Assembly: GCA_947487325.1 (NCBI GenBank)
Contig: CANKWG010000003.1
Location: forward strand, 1 to 32,093
DNA: 32,093 nucleotides
Direction: 5' to 3'
Origin: Oxalobacteraceae bacterium
GTDB taxonomy: Bacteria; Pseudomonadota; Gammaproteobacteria; Burkholderiales; Burkholderiaceae_D
Translations under genes and position numbers: made by a program
Notes under the pieces: model-generated
Databases searched by the model: none
Told to the model about the DNA's origin: nothing
What the model saw: only the letters and a program-made list of their open reading frames with translations
Part shown: in pieces, positions 9,601-21,712 of the stretch
Position numbering within the stretch: the first letter of the stretch is position 1
Layout: each line of letters opens with the position of its first letter

Positions 9601-10572
9601 TTATTTACCGCGCATCAGCCCTGACAGTCGCACTAGGTAATCCCGACACCGTACATAGTCACCCGGCATCACGGCCTGGCAGTCCAGTCTGGCGCGAGCG
9701 AAGTCCATATCGTCGACGATGGCCACCGACCATCCGATGTAACGATTGAGCAGAGCATCCAGTTGCGTCGGATTTGTGTGCAAGCGCCATTCGCTCTCGC
9801 CAAGTTGAATTAATGCATAGAGTGGTGCCGGGTCGCGATAGGGTATCTGGTCCAAGGTGCGAAACTGGGTGGGAATTTGCTGGCGATTGTTGTCAACGAT
9901 GCTGTCGATATCAGAGAGGTGCATGCGACACGCTATTTCGGTATGCGCGTTTTCGCAGCTATCGCGAATACCTCCAAATATTTTTGACATCGGATAGAGC
10001 ACATAGTGATCCGGGAGAAAGCGCTCGATGACCTCGTGTATCCATTCCCAGTGCGCCGCGAGCGCCGACTGTAAAGTGAGTGCATCAAGTTCTGTCAAAG
10101 CATTAAGCACAGCGCTATCACGATGCGGTAGCTGTGCAGGACGTAAAAGCACAGCCGGCCGTACACTGGACTTCATCGGCACCTTGGCCTTCTGTTTCAT
10201 TTGAAACGAAAGGAAATCCATGTACAGACGACACGCAGCGGGTTCTCGCTGTTGTGTACATCGCTGTCGCGCTGTGTCGAAAAATAATGACGATGATGTG
10301 ACCTTGGCCCGCAATGGTACAAACATCGCCAGCTTGCGCTCTATGCGTTGCCAGTCCTGCTGTATTGCCAATTGAAACGCGGTCTCATCACGCGCCAGCA
10401 AGGTATCCAGCGGACGAGGATTTCGATAGGGCAGATCAGCGAGCGAGAGTGTTTGTGCCAGAGCGACAGAGCAGAGAAACGACTGCCAGAACAGTATTAC
10501 CAACAACATTACCATCAGCAGACATCGTCGCAATGGCATGCTTATCACATTGATTCGCCCAAAAGAGTTCAT
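9601..10572 (-). CDS. Secreted protein of unknown function with three degenerate internal repeats
   Basis: Signal peptide (..LCSVALAQ); repeats starting LPYRNPRPL (aa 47), LPHRDSAVL (aa 148), IPYRDPAPL (aa 243), each ending in a C-x8..10-C-R motif. Confidence 0.65.
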   Translation of the reverse strand: MNSFGRINVISMPLRRCLLMVMLLVILFWQSFLCSVALAQTLSLADLPYRNPRPLDTLLARDETAFQLAIQQDWQRIERKLAMFVPLRAKVTSSSLFFDTARQRCTQQREPAACRLYMDFLSFQMKQKAKVPMKSSVRPAVLLRPAQLPHRDSAVLNALTELDALTLQSALAAHWEWIHEVIERFLPDHYVLYPMSKIFGGIRDSCENAHTEIACRMHLSDIDSIVDNNRQQIPTQFRTLDQIPYRDPAPLYALIQLGESEWRLHTNPTQLDALLNRYIGWSVAIVDDMDFARARLDCQAVMPGDYVRCRDYLVRLSGLMRGK

Positions 10573-10616
10573 GCCCCATGATGGCGGCCTTGGGGTGGGC
10601 AGCCCTTGAGGCGTGT

Positions 10617-11579
10617 CTAGTGATTGGCAGAACGTCGCATCAGCAAATTCGGATACAAATCTTCAATGATTGCAGCGCCATGCTCGAGTACAAAGTACCG
10701 GAAGGCTTCTGCAGCGGGCGAGGGGTTGCCCCGATTGAGCGCAACGACATGCCAAGTTCGTGAAATCGGTGTGTCATCAATATCGAGTATCGCAATCTTG
10801 CCGTAGGTTTTTTCTAGGCCGACGGTATGCAGAGACACAAAGGAAATCCCAAGGTTTGCCATCACCGCTTGTTTAATGCTTTCCGTGGACGACATTTCCA
10901 TAGATACGGGCGGTGTCAGACCGCGCTCTTGTAAAAATCGTTCCATGATGAGGCGTGTGCCCGAGCCTTCTTCCCGAGAAATCAATTCGACCTGATTAAG
11001 CGCCGAGGCAGAGATGCTTTGTTCCTTGGACAACGGATGATCGGGACTGGCGATAAAGGCATGTGGGTGCGGTGCGAATGCTTCAATACGCGTATCCAGA
11101 TCAGCGGGGGTGCGGCCCATGATTGCAATATCGATATCGCCATCACGCAGCATCTCAATCATCTGATCGCGGTTGCGTACTTCAATTTTGATTTGCAGGC
11201 CGAAATGTTCTTCGCGAAAGCGCGAGAGTAGCTGGGGAACAAAATACTTCGCCGTACTGACCAGCCCGATTTTCAGCGTGCCACCCTGAGTACCGCGTAG
11301 TTTGGACAGCATGACTTCTGCTTCCCGTAAATTCAGTGCGACACGTTTCACGTAGACCAGAAAGTACTCGCCGGCCGTCGTTAACTCGACCCGCCGTCCC
11401 ACCCGAGAAAACAGCGCCACCCCCAAATCCCCCTCGAGCTCCTTGATTTGCATCGAAACGGCCGGCGCAGTCAGGTTTAATTCTGTTGCCGCTTTGCTAA
11501 AGCTGGCGTGACGCGCCGCGCTAAGGAAAATGCGCAATTGGCGCATGCTCAGGTTTCTGAGGAGTTTTAGACTTTTCAT
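10617..11579 (-). CDS. cbbR: LysR-type regulator of the Calvin cycle operon
   Basis: MRQLRIFLSAARHASFSKAATELNLTAPAVSMQIKELE LysR HTH; divergent from cbbL; Met12 (11546) is an alternative start. Confidence 0.92.
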   Translation of the reverse strand: MKSLKLLRNLSMRQLRIFLSAARHASFSKAATELNLTAPAVSMQIKELEGDLGVALFSRVGRRVELTTAGEYFLVYVKRVALNLREAEVMLSKLRGTQGGTLKIGLVSTAKYFVPQLLSRFREEHFGLQIKIEVRNRDQMIEMLRDGDIDIAIMGRTPADLDTRIEAFAPHPHAFIASPDHPLSKEQSISASALNQVELISREEGSGTRLIMERFLQERGLTPPVSMEMSSTESIKQAVMANLGISFVSLHTVGLEKTYGKIAILDIDDTPISRTWHVVALNRGNPSPAAEAFRYFVLEHGAAIIEDLYPNLLMRRSANH

Positions 11580-11590
11580 AAGAGCAATAG

Positions 11591-11636
11591 ATCAGAATAT
11601 CTGATTAGTATGCAAATGATAGATGAATATACCTTA
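11591..11636. promoter_or_regulatory. Putative CbbR operator half-sites in the cbbR-cbbL intergenic region
   Basis: TCA-N7-TGA (11592-11604, inside palindrome ATCAGAATATCTGAT 11591-11605) and TGA-N7-TTA (11624-11636) fit the CbbR TNA-N7-TNA pattern. Confidence 0.45.
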
Positions 11637-11766
11637 ACAGATGAAAACTATACATTCCAGTCACCGCTTGCTCTAATGCGTTCATTCTTGACTGGCATTG
11701 TTCATTGTTGATCAGCCAAGGATACAAATGACGTACCAGCATGCGTCCCGCCCATCAGGCGCTTAA

Positions 11767-13260
<1,494 letters not shown>

Positions 13261-13287
13261 ATCAGAGACCTTACAAGGAGCATCACT

Positions 13288-13710
13288 ATGCGCATCACAC
13301 AAGGACAATTTTCCTTCCTGCCGGATCTGACTGATGACGAGATTCGCGCTCAAATCGATTACGCCATCGGCAAGGGCTGGGCGGTTTCCGTTGAATGGAC
13401 CGACGACCCACATCCGCGTAACTGCTATTGGAACATGTGGGGCATTCCCATGTTTCAGATCAAAGATGGCGCCGCAGCGCTGTATGAAGTCAATGCCTGT
13501 CGCAAAGCGCATTCCGAGGTGTACATCAAGGTCAACGCCTTTGATAACACCCGCGGCGTCGAATCCATGGTCATGAGCTTCATTGTTCAGCGTCCATCGT
13601 ACGAGCCTGGATTCGGACTGCAACGTACTGAGGAAGCAGGTCGCAATATTCGTTACACCACGATTAGCTACGCGACTCAGCGTCCAAGCGGTGAACGTTA
13701 CTCTTCCTAA
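13288..13710 (+). CDS. cbbS: RuBisCO small subunit, red-type
   Basis: [52 protein letters not shown]. Confidence 0.98.
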   Translation: MRITQGQFSFLPDLTDDEIRAQIDYAIGKGWAVSVEWTDDPHPRNCYWNMWGIPMFQIKDGAAALYEVNACRKAHSEVYIKVNAFDNTRGVESMVMSFIVQRPSYEPGFGLQRTEEAGRNIRYTTISYATQRPSGERYSS

Positions 13711-13725
13711 GACAGGAGCCCCAAG

Positions 13726-14637
13726 ATGAATGCGCCGACATCGCCAGCCTCTATCGACCTGCAGCAAATACTGCGTGACGCCGAGGTACAGCCCGTCATC
13801 GATCAGCTTGAAAATGAGCTGATCGGGTTGGCGCCGGTGAAGGCGCGCATTCGGGAAATCGCCGCCTTTCTTGTGGTCTCGCGTGCGCGTGCGGCCATGG
13901 GTTTGGAAGCGGCGACACCCAGTCTGCACATGTGCTTTACCGGGAATCCCGGGACAGGAAAAACCACCGTTGCTTTGCGAATGGCAGAAATTTTGCACCG
14001 ACTGGGATACGTGAGAAAAGGTCATGTGGTGTCGGTGACGCGTGATGACCTGGTGGGCCAATACATCGGTCACACCGCACCCAAGACAAAAGAAATTCTG
14101 AAGAAAGCCATGGGCGGCGTTCTATTCATTGATGAAGCCTACTACCTCTATCGCCCTGAGAATGAGCGCGATTATGGTCAGGAGGCCATCGAGATTCTTT
14201 TGCAAGTGATGGAAAACCATCGTGATGATCTGGTTGTCATTCTGGCCGGATACAAAGATCGGATGGATACCTTCTTTCAGTCTAACCCGGGCATGTCATC
14301 ACGTATTGCGCATCATATTGATTTCCCTGACTACGGTGAGCCAGAGCTTTTGCAAATCGCCGGCAAAATGGTCGGTGCGATGAATTATCGCTTTGATGAT
14401 GAAGCTAGCAAGGCGATGGATGAGTACATTCACTTGCGTCGCCAGCAGCCGCATTTTGCGAACGCACGCTCGATACGTAATGCCCTTGATCGCGCGCGGC
14501 TACGTCAAGCAAACCGCTTGTTCCAGCTGGCAATGGAAGGCTCTGTCAGCGTGACTGCTGATGATTTGTCGACCCTCAGTGGTGCAGACATTCGTGCATC
14601 CCGGGTATTCACCGGTGGACTGGCAGAAAAAAAATAA
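13726..14637 (+). CDS. cbbX: Red-type RuBisCO activase (AAA+ ATPase)
   Basis: [67 protein letters not shown]. Confidence 0.97.
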   Translation: MNAPTSPASIDLQQILRDAEVQPVIDQLENELIGLAPVKARIREIAAFLVVSRARAAMGLEAATPSLHMCFTGNPGTGKTTVALRMAEILHRLGYVRKGHVVSVTRDDLVGQYIGHTAPKTKEILKKAMGGVLFIDEAYYLYRPENERDYGQEAIEILLQVMENHRDDLVVILAGYKDRMDTFFQSNPGMSSRIAHHIDFPDYGEPELLQIAGKMVGAMNYRFDDEASKAMDEYIHLRRQQPHFANARSIRNALDRARLRQANRLFQLAMEGSVSVTADDLSTLSGADIRASRVFTGGLAEKK

Positions 14638-14649
14638 ACAGGAGTCACT

Positions 14650-15717
14650 ATGCATCAAGGCCGCACCACTTTATCGAAGTTCCTGATCCAGCAGCTCAAG
14701 GGTGCGCCCGAGCAAAGTGATCTGGCCGCGCTGTTGGTGGATATCGCCGCTGCTGTAAAAGCAATCTCAGCCATGACTGCCAAAGGTGAATTGGGCGGCG
14801 TATTGGGTAGCCTCGACAGTACCAATGTGCAGGGCGAGACACAGAAAAAACTCGATGTGATGTCTAACCAAGCTTTCATCAACACCTTTTCGATGGGTGG
14901 TTTGGTTGCCGGTCTCGCTTCGGAAGAAAACGACGACCCCGTCGAAATTGACTCACGAGATGGCGGCGGTCGCTTTCTGGCCGTGTTCGATCCGCTTGAT
15001 GGCTCTTCCAATATCGATGTGAATGTATCCGTCGGTTCTATTTTTTCGGTGCTGCGTGCGCCTGAAGGTCGCGCGCCTGCCATCACTGACTATCTGCGTC
15101 CCGGCAAACATCAACTCGCTGCAGGTTATGCAATCTATGGCCCCTCCACGATGTTTGTGCTGACGGTCGGCAAAGGCACGCATGGCTTTACCCTCGATCG
15201 CGAAGTGGGCAATTTCATCCTCACGCATCCACACCTGCAGATCCCCGAGGACACCAGCGAATTCGCGATCAATGCCAGCAACGAGCGCTTTTGGGAGCCG
15301 CCCGTGCAACGCTATGTCGCCGAGTGCAAGAACGGCAGCACCGATGTGCGCCAACGTGATTTCAATATGCGCTGGATCGCCAGCATGGTGGCGGATATTC
15401 ATCGCATTCTCATGCGTGGCGGTGTCTTCATGTATCCGCGTGATACCAAAGATCCGTCCAAGGAAGGACGTTTGCGTTTGATGTACGAGGCTAATCCGAT
15501 GAGCTTTGTGGTGGAGCAGGCTGGCGGTATTGGCTCGACTGGGCGCATGCGCATTCTTGACATCGAACCCGAGCAGATTCATCAGCGTGTGCCCGTCATC
15601 ATTGGTTCGCGCAATGAAGTCGAGCGACTCGAACGCTATCACCGTGACTACGATAGCGGCGTCGATGAAAAATACAGTTCGCCATTGTTTCAGGAGCGCT
15701 CGCTGTTTGCGAGCTAA
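14650..15717 (+). CDS. cbbF: Fructose-1,6-bisphosphatase class I
   Basis: FDPLDGSSNIDVNVSVGSIFSV; YGPSTMFVLT; EANPMSFVVEQAGG. Confidence 0.96.
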   Translation: MHQGRTTLSKFLIQQLKGAPEQSDLAALLVDIAAAVKAISAMTAKGELGGVLGSLDSTNVQGETQKKLDVMSNQAFINTFSMGGLVAGLASEENDDPVEIDSRDGGGRFLAVFDPLDGSSNIDVNVSVGSIFSVLRAPEGRAPAITDYLRPGKHQLAAGYAIYGPSTMFVLTVGKGTHGFTLDREVGNFILTHPHLQIPEDTSEFAINASNERFWEPPVQRYVAECKNGSTDVRQRDFNMRWIASMVADIHRILMRGGVFMYPRDTKDPSKEGRLRLMYEANPMSFVVEQAGGIGSTGRMRILDIEPEQIHQRVPVIIGSRNEVERLERYHRDYDSGVDEKYSSPLFQERSLFAS

Positions 15718-15767
15718 TTGCCGCGACGTCGCTGCCACTATAAAAATTAAATTCTCAGGAGACCTCT

Positions 15768-16640
15768 GTGTCGGTTAAACATCCCATCGTCGCGATCACC
15801 GGTTCCTCGGGTGCGGGTACGACCACTGTCATGAAAAGCTTTCAGCACATCTTTCGCCGGGAACAGATTAAGGCGCAGATTTTGGAAGGCGATTCCATGC
15901 ACCGCTACAACCGCTTGGAAATGCGGGAAGAAATGAAAAAGCAGCAGGCAGCGGGTAACACGGGCTACAGCCATTTCAGCCCTGAAGCCAACATTCTTGG
16001 CGAACTCGCCGACACATTTAAAAAATTTGGTGAAGCCGGCATAGGGCGCGTGCGCAGATACATACACGACGATATTGAAGCTGCGCAATTGAATCAGTCG
16101 CCGGGTACGTTTACGCCTTGGCAGGAAATGGAGGCCGGCGCGGAACTCTTGTTCTATGAAGGTCTGCATGGCGGTTATGTCGGTGATGACGCGGACGTTG
16201 CAAAGCATGTGGATTTGCTGGTTGGCGTGGTACCCATCATCAATCTTGAGTGGATACAAAAGCTGCATCGCGATCAGAACATGCGCGGCTATTCACAGGA
16301 TGCGGTGATGGACACGATCTTGCGCCGTATGCCGGATTACATGCGTCATATTTGCCCGCAGTTTTCGCGCACGCATGTGAATTTTCAGCGTGTGCCGACG
16401 GTAGATACCTCCAATCCCTTCATTGCCAAAGACATTCCCAGTGCCGATGAAAGCATGGTGGTGATTCGGTTCGCCAATCCCAAGGGCATTGATTTTCCGT
16501 ATCTGATGTCCATGATCGAGCGCTCATGGATGACGCGGCCGAATACGTTCGTTATCCCTGGCGGGAAAATGGGGCTGGCGATGCAATTAATTTTTACGCC
16601 GATGATTTTGCGTTTGATGGACAGGAAGCGGCGAATTTAA
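15768..16640 (+). CDS. cbbP: Phosphoribulokinase
   Basis: PIVAITGSSGAGTTTVMKSFQHIFRREQIKAQILEGDSMHRY; FYEGLHGG; NLEWIQKLHRD. Confidence 0.97.
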   Translation: MSVKHPIVAITGSSGAGTTTVMKSFQHIFRREQIKAQILEGDSMHRYNRLEMREEMKKQQAAGNTGYSHFSPEANILGELADTFKKFGEAGIGRVRRYIHDDIEAAQLNQSPGTFTPWQEMEAGAELLFYEGLHGGYVGDDADVAKHVDLLVGVVPIINLEWIQKLHRDQNMRGYSQDAVMDTILRRMPDYMRHICPQFSRTHVNFQRVPTVDTSNPFIAKDIPSADESMVVIRFANPKGIDFPYLMSMIERSWMTRPNTFVIPGGKMGLAMQLIFTPMILRLMDRKRRI

Positions 16641-16731
16641 ACAGGCCGATCAGCACTTGAAATTCTGTTCGCCGACACGCGTTGGTGGGATCGAAAGAGC
16701 CGCAATAAAAATTTCGCCATAAGGCCTTACT

Positions 16732-18723
16732 ATGCAATCCACTCAAGCTGGCGCCAGAGAACGCGCCAACGCCATTCGCTTTCTCGCGATTGACGCAGTC
16801 AACAAAGCAAAATCCGGCCACCCGGGTGCGCCTATGGGCATGGCAGATATTGCCGAAGTCTTGTGGCGTCATCACCTGCGACATAACCCAACCAATCCTC
16901 AGTGGGTAAATCGTGATCGCTTTGTGCTCTCTAACGGTCACGGCTCCATGCTGATCTATGCGCTGCTGCATTTGACAGGCTATGAGCTCAGCATCGACGA
17001 CCTCAAGCAATTCCGCCAGCTGCACAGTAAGACACCGGGCCATCCGGAAGTCGACATTACACCGGGTGTTGAAACGACCACTGGTCCACTGGGTCAGGGA
17101 TTGGCGAATGCGGTCGGCATGGCCCTGGCAGAAAAAATTCTCGCGCGCCGTTTCAATCGCAATGGTCACACCATCGTTGACCATCGCACTTGGGTTTTTC
17201 TTGGCGACGGTTGTCTGATGGAAGGCGTCAGCCACGAAGCTTGTTCATTGGCGGGCGTGTGGGGCCTCGACAAGCTGGTTTGCTTCTACGACGACAATGG
17301 TATTTCCATCGACGGTCATGTCCAAGGTTGGTTCCGCGACGATACGGCTGCGCGTTTCCGCGCTTATGGCTGGCATGTCATTGGCCCTATCGACGGTCAT
17401 GATGCAAACGCAGTGGAGCAGGCCACACTCGAAGCCAAACAGGTCATCGGCAAGCCCACGCTGATCATCTGCCGTACACAGATAGGCTGGGGTTCACCCA
17501 ACATGGTGGGCACCCATGATGTGCATGGCGCGCCGCTGGGTGACAAAGAAACCGAAGCGACGCGCGCAGCCTTGGATTGGCCGCACGCGCCCTTCGAGAT
17601 ACCCGAAACATTACGCAGCGCGTGGAATGCCCAAGCCACTGGCATCGCGCTGGAGGCCAAATGGCAACATGATTTCAGTGCTTATGCCAAAGCCCATCCG
17701 CAGCTGGCCGCCGAATTTCTGCGTGTGACGCGTCGTGAGTTGCCAGGTGACTGGCCCGAACTGAAACAATCACTTCACGCGCTAGCCAACGGCATTACTG
17801 CGCCGACCGCTAGCCGCAAATCCAGCCAGCAAATGCTCGATTTGCTAGTGGCCGGTGTGCCGGAGCTTCTCGGCGGGTCCGCCGACTTGACGGGCTCCAA
17901 TCTCACCGCCGGCAAGACCAGCCGCGCCTGGCACGATCATCAGGACGGCGATGCTAACTATTTGTCGTATGGCGTGCGTGAATTTGGCATGGCCGCGATC
18001 ATGAACGGTGTGGTGTTGCACGGCGGGCTCGTGCCTTATGGCGGCACATTTGCGGTGTTTTCGGATTACGCGCGCAACGGTATGCGCATGAGCGCGCTGA
18101 TGAGACAGCGTGTCATTTACGTACTTACCCATGACTCCATCGGTCTCGGCGAAGACGGGCCCACGCACCAACCCGTCGAGCATGCCGCCAGTCTGCGCCT
18201 GATACCCGGCCTTGATCTGTGGCGGCCTTGTGATGGCATGGAAACGGCCGTGGCATGGACTAGCGCCATCGAGCGTCATGACGGGCCGTCGGCGCTGATG
18301 CTCTCTCGACAGAATCTTCCGCAGGTCTCCGGCGCAATTGAGCCCGCGACGATCGCCAAAGGTGGCTATGTGCTTTCGGATTGCGAGGGAACTCCGGAAG
18401 CGGTGCTGATTGCCACAGGATCTGAAGTGATGCTGGCAATTGAAGCGCAGCAAACGCTCAAGGCAAATGGCAGACAGGTACGCGTTGTCTCCATGCCTTG
18501 CACTGCAAGGTTTGACGCACAGTCCATTGGCTATCAGCAGCAAGTTTTACCGGAGGGCGTGCGTCGCATCGCCGTCGAGGCCGGTCATCCTGATTATTGG
18601 CGCAAGTATGTCGGCTTGTCCGGTGCCGTTATCGGCATTGCGCGTTTTGGCGAATCCGCACCTGCGGCACAGGTGTACGACACCCTAGGCATCACCAGCG
18701 CGCAAATCGTTGCGGCTGTTTGA
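16732..18723 (+). CDS. cbbT: Transketolase
   Basis: [81 protein letters not shown]. Confidence 0.97.
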   Translation: MQSTQAGARERANAIRFLAIDAVNKAKSGHPGAPMGMADIAEVLWRHHLRHNPTNPQWVNRDRFVLSNGHGSMLIYALLHLTGYELSIDDLKQFRQLHSKTPGHPEVDITPGVETTTGPLGQGLANAVGMALAEKILARRFNRNGHTIVDHRTWVFLGDGCLMEGVSHEACSLAGVWGLDKLVCFYDDNGISIDGHVQGWFRDDTAARFRAYGWHVIGPIDGHDANAVEQATLEAKQVIGKPTLIICRTQIGWGSPNMVGTHDVHGAPLGDKETEATRAALDWPHAPFEIPETLRSAWNAQATGIALEAKWQHDFSAYAKAHPQLAAEFLRVTRRELPGDWPELKQSLHALANGITAPTASRKSSQQMLDLLVAGVPELLGGSADLTGSNLTAGKTSRAWHDHQDGDANYLSYGVREFGMAAIMNGVVLHGGLVPYGGTFAVFSDYARNGMRMSALMRQRVIYVLTHDSIGLGEDGPTHQPVEHAASLRLIPGLDLWRPCDGMETAVAWTSAIERHDGPSALMLSRQNLPQVSGAIEPATIAKGGYVLSDCEGTPEAVLIATGSEVMLAIEAQQTLKANGRQVRVVSMPCTARFDAQSIGYQQQVLPEGVRRIAVEAGHPDYWRKYVGLSGAVIGIARFGESAPAAQVYDTLGITSAQIVAAV

Positions 18724-18732
18724 GGAGAAAAA

Positions 18733-19389
18733 ATGGCACTCGTTATGTATGACCTGGATGGCACGCTGCTCGAGACGGCAGGTGAAATCGCACAGGCGGT
18801 CAATCTCACGCTCAAAGAGTTCAATCACGGCAGCGTCAGCCAAGAACAAGTGCGCAGCTGGATAGGTCACGGCACTGGCTGGTTGATGAAGACCGCATGG
18901 CAGCACACCGAAGGTCCGGATGTTGAACCCTGGGATGACGTAATGGCACGTTTCATTCATCACTACGAAGCGACAGCGGGCACAACCAGCACCGTGTTCC
19001 CGTACGTACTCGAGACACTCCAAAAAGCGCGTGACTATGGTGTAAAGCAAGCGATTGTTACCAACAAAGAGCGTCGTTTTACTGATCGTATTTTGGAAAA
19101 ACACGGCTTACAGAATGCTTTTGAGCTCGTCATTTGTGGTGACTCGCTGGCAGTAAAAAAACCTAACCCGGCTGTCATTGATCACTGTCTTGCCACGCTG
19201 GGTGCGACGCAAGGCGAATCATTGTTTATTGGCGATTCAGAGATCGACGTTTCAACCGCCAAGGCGGCCGGTGTCGTCTGCTGGGCCGTACCGTATGGTT
19301 ACAACATGGGCCGCCCCATCGCCGATGCGATGCCAGATCGCATCGTGCCCGATATTCGTGAAGTGCCGAATTATTTCCGGCATCTCTGA
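18733..19389 (+). CDS. cbbZ: Phosphoglycolate phosphatase (HAD family)
   Basis: [55 protein letters not shown]. Confidence 0.9.
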   Translation: MALVMYDLDGTLLETAGEIAQAVNLTLKEFNHGSVSQEQVRSWIGHGTGWLMKTAWQHTEGPDVEPWDDVMARFIHHYEATAGTTSTVFPYVLETLQKARDYGVKQAIVTNKERRFTDRILEKHGLQNAFELVICGDSLAVKKPNPAVIDHCLATLGATQGESLFIGDSEIDVSTAKAAGVVCWAVPYGYNMGRPIADAMPDRIVPDIREVPNYFRHL

Positions 19390-19433
19390 CGCGCGCCTGC
19401 AGCGCATTAAAAAATACTTTCGGAGGAAACACC

Positions 19434-20498
19434 ATGGCATTGATCTCCTTGCGGCAGTTGCTAGACCATGCGGCTGAGCATCACTACGGCCTGCCAGCCT
19501 TCAACGTCAACAACATGGAGCAGATCCACGCCATCATGCAGGCCGCTGCCGAATGCGATAGCCCGGTGATTCTTCAGGCATCGGCAGGCGCACGCAAATA
19601 TGCGGGCGAGCCGTTTCTGCGCAAGCTAGTCGAAGCCGCACTCGAGCAGTATCCTGATATCCCGGTCTGTATGCACCAGGACCATGGTGCGTCGCCAGCT
19701 GTGTGTCAGGGATCGATACGCAGCGGTTTCTCCAGCGTGATGATGGATGGCTCGCTCAAAGAAGACGCAAAAACGCCGGCGGACTATGACTACAACGTCA
19801 ACGTCACACGACGCGTCGTCGAGATGGCGCATGCCGTTGGCGTATCCGTCGAAGGTGAACTGGGTTGTCTGGGCTCACTGGAAACAGGTCAGGCTGGTGA
19901 AGAAGATGGCGTAGGCGCCGAAGGCACACTCGATCACTCGCAGTTGCTGACAGATCCCGATGAAGCGGCGCAGTTTGTGGCGGCCACTGACGTTGATGCA
20001 CTGGCCATCGCGATCGGCACCAGTCATGGCGCTTATAAATTCAGTCGTCCACCGACCGGTGACATTCTGGCGATTGATCGCATCAAGGCGATCAACCAGC
20101 GTATTCCGAGTACCCACCTCGTCATGCACGGCTCATCGAGCGTACCGCAGGAATATCTGGCGATGATTCGTCAGTACGGCGGTGATATCAAAGAAACCTA
20201 CGGTGTACCCGTGTCAGAGATCGTCGAAGGTATCAAGCACGGTGTACGCAAAGTCAACATCGACACCGACATTCGTCTGGCCATGACGGCGGCGATGCGC
20301 AAGGCTATGGCTGACAAGCCCGATGAATTCGATCCACGTGCTTTTTTGAAAGCAGCCACTGCTGCAGCAAAATCGGTTGTGCGTGATCGTTTCGAAGCCT
20401 TTGGCTGTGCCGGCAAGGCCTCCAAAATCAAACCCATGACCATGGATCAGATGGCCAGCCTGTATCAAAAAGGCGCGTTGCGGGCGCAGGTGCACTGA
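19434..20498 (+). CDS. cbbA: Fructose-bisphosphate aldolase class II
   Basis: [39 protein letters not shown]-type region [32 protein letters not shown]. Confidence 0.96.
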   Translation: MALISLRQLLDHAAEHHYGLPAFNVNNMEQIHAIMQAAAECDSPVILQASAGARKYAGEPFLRKLVEAALEQYPDIPVCMHQDHGASPAVCQGSIRSGFSSVMMDGSLKEDAKTPADYDYNVNVTRRVVEMAHAVGVSVEGELGCLGSLETGQAGEEDGVGAEGTLDHSQLLTDPDEAAQFVAATDVDALAIAIGTSHGAYKFSRPPTGDILAIDRIKAINQRIPSTHLVMHGSSSVPQEYLAMIRQYGGDIKETYGVPVSEIVEGIKHGVRKVNIDTDIRLAMTAAMRKAMADKPDEFDPRAFLKAATAAAKSVVRDRFEAFGCAGKASKIKPMTMDQMASLYQKGALRAQVH

Positions 20499-20500
20499 GT

Positions 20501-21211
20501 ATGATTCGGCCAGGCGAGCATAGGCATGTGCTATTTGATGTCGATGGCACGATCGCCGAGACTGAGGGAAACGCACACTTGCCGGCTTTTAATCGGGCGC
20601 TGAAGGAAGCGGGATTGTCTTGGCACTGGACCTCGGCCGATTACAAGCATTTACTCAAGACCACGGGTGGCTTCGAGCGCCTGTTGCGTTTTGCGTCTGA
20701 GAATGGTCACGATGTCGACGCGTTGCGGGATACGCTGGCTGCGGTCCACAAAAACAAGAATCGCCACTTCGCTGACATCATGGCTTCTGGCGCCGTATTG
20801 CCGCGTGCGGGCTTCGGTGATCTTGTGATGAGTCTTGCTCGCAATAACATCGGCTGGTCTGTCGTTACCACGACCAGTCGCGGCAACTGGGAAGCGCTGT
20901 GGAACTATTCGTTGGCGCCACTGGGTTTGCCCTCACCAGAAGTTATCGTGTGCGGCGAAGATGTGTCGGCCAAAAAACCGGACCCCGAAGCCTATCTGAT
21001 TGCCCTCAAGCGCTTGAATATGCCGGCAGCTGAATGTTGCGCGATTGAAGATTCCCGCAACGGACTACTCGCCGCCCGCGCCGCCGGTTTGGAAGTTGCC
21101 ATCGTGCGCAGTGAGTTTTTTGCTGATGAAAATTTTTCCGAAGCGACTCGACTGGTTGACGAACTTCATGAATTGTCTCTCACCGACAAAGCAAATCGCT
21201 TCGATGAATAG
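20501..21211 (+). CDS. cbbY: CbbY-type HAD phosphatase
   Basis: VLFDVDGTIAETEGNAHLPAFNRALKEAGLSWHW; VVTTTSRGNWEAL; IEDSRNGLLAARAAGL. Confidence 0.92.
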   Translation: MIRPGEHRHVLFDVDGTIAETEGNAHLPAFNRALKEAGLSWHWTSADYKHLLKTTGGFERLLRFASENGHDVDALRDTLAAVHKNKNRHFADIMASGAVLPRAGFGDLVMSLARNNIGWSVVTTTSRGNWEALWNYSLAPLGLPSPEVIVCGEDVSAKKPDPEAYLIALKRLNMPAAECCAIEDSRNGLLAARAAGLEVAIVRSEFFADENFSEATRLVDELHELSLTDKANRFDE

Positions 21212-21226
21212 ATAAAAATCAGCGGG

Positions 21227-21712
21227 TCAGAGCAGCGGGTTGAGGCGGACGATGGTGAGATTCAAATACGCAGCCACGCTTACCCAAGCTAGATAGGGCA
21301 GCATCAGCAGACTCGATCTTGGGGAATAACGCAAAGGCAGCAGTATCAGCGGCACGATGGACAGCCACAAGGTGACGACTTCGATCAGCGCAAGATCCGG
21401 GCGCTGCATTTTGAAAAACAACAGACTCCACAGCACATTCAGCGCACAGTTGATCAGCAGCGCGATCAAAAACAAGCGACGCTGTCTGGTATCACCCAAA
21501 CGCCAAGCGCGCACGCCGGCAATGCCGGTAGTGATGTAGATCAGCGTCCAGATCGGTCCGAAGGCCCAATCCGGCGGTTGCCATGTGGGTTTGATGAGAC
21601 TGAAGTACCACGGCCCGATTTCCGTGACCGCGCCCCCGATACCGCCGACGGCAATGGCCAGCAGAAACGCAATCAGTATGGGTTTTTTGCTGCCACGTGC
21701 CAGTTGAATCAC
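21227..21712 (-). CDS. tspO: TspO/MBR family tryptophan-rich sensory protein (CrtK-like)
   Basis: GGIGGAVTEIGPWYFSLIKPTWQPPDWAFGPIWTLIYITTGIAG; NVLWSLLFF; GTG start overlapping the bchP stop. Confidence 0.93.
   Translation of the reverse strand: MIQLARGSKKPILIAFLLAIAVGGIGGAVTEIGPWYFSLIKPTWQPPDWAFGPIWTLIYITTGIAGVRAWRLGDTRQRRLFLIALLINCALNVLWSLLFFKMQRPDLALIEVVTLWLSIVPLILLPLRYSPRSSLLMLPYLAWVSVAAYLNLTIVRLNPLL

Noticed and set aside
14953-15738. 261-aa minus-strand ORF antisense to cbbF
   Set aside because: Antisense shadow of the FBPase gene; no domain and no independent start signal.
17845-18543. 232-aa minus-strand ORF antisense to cbbT
   Set aside because: Shadow ORF over conserved transketolase sequence.
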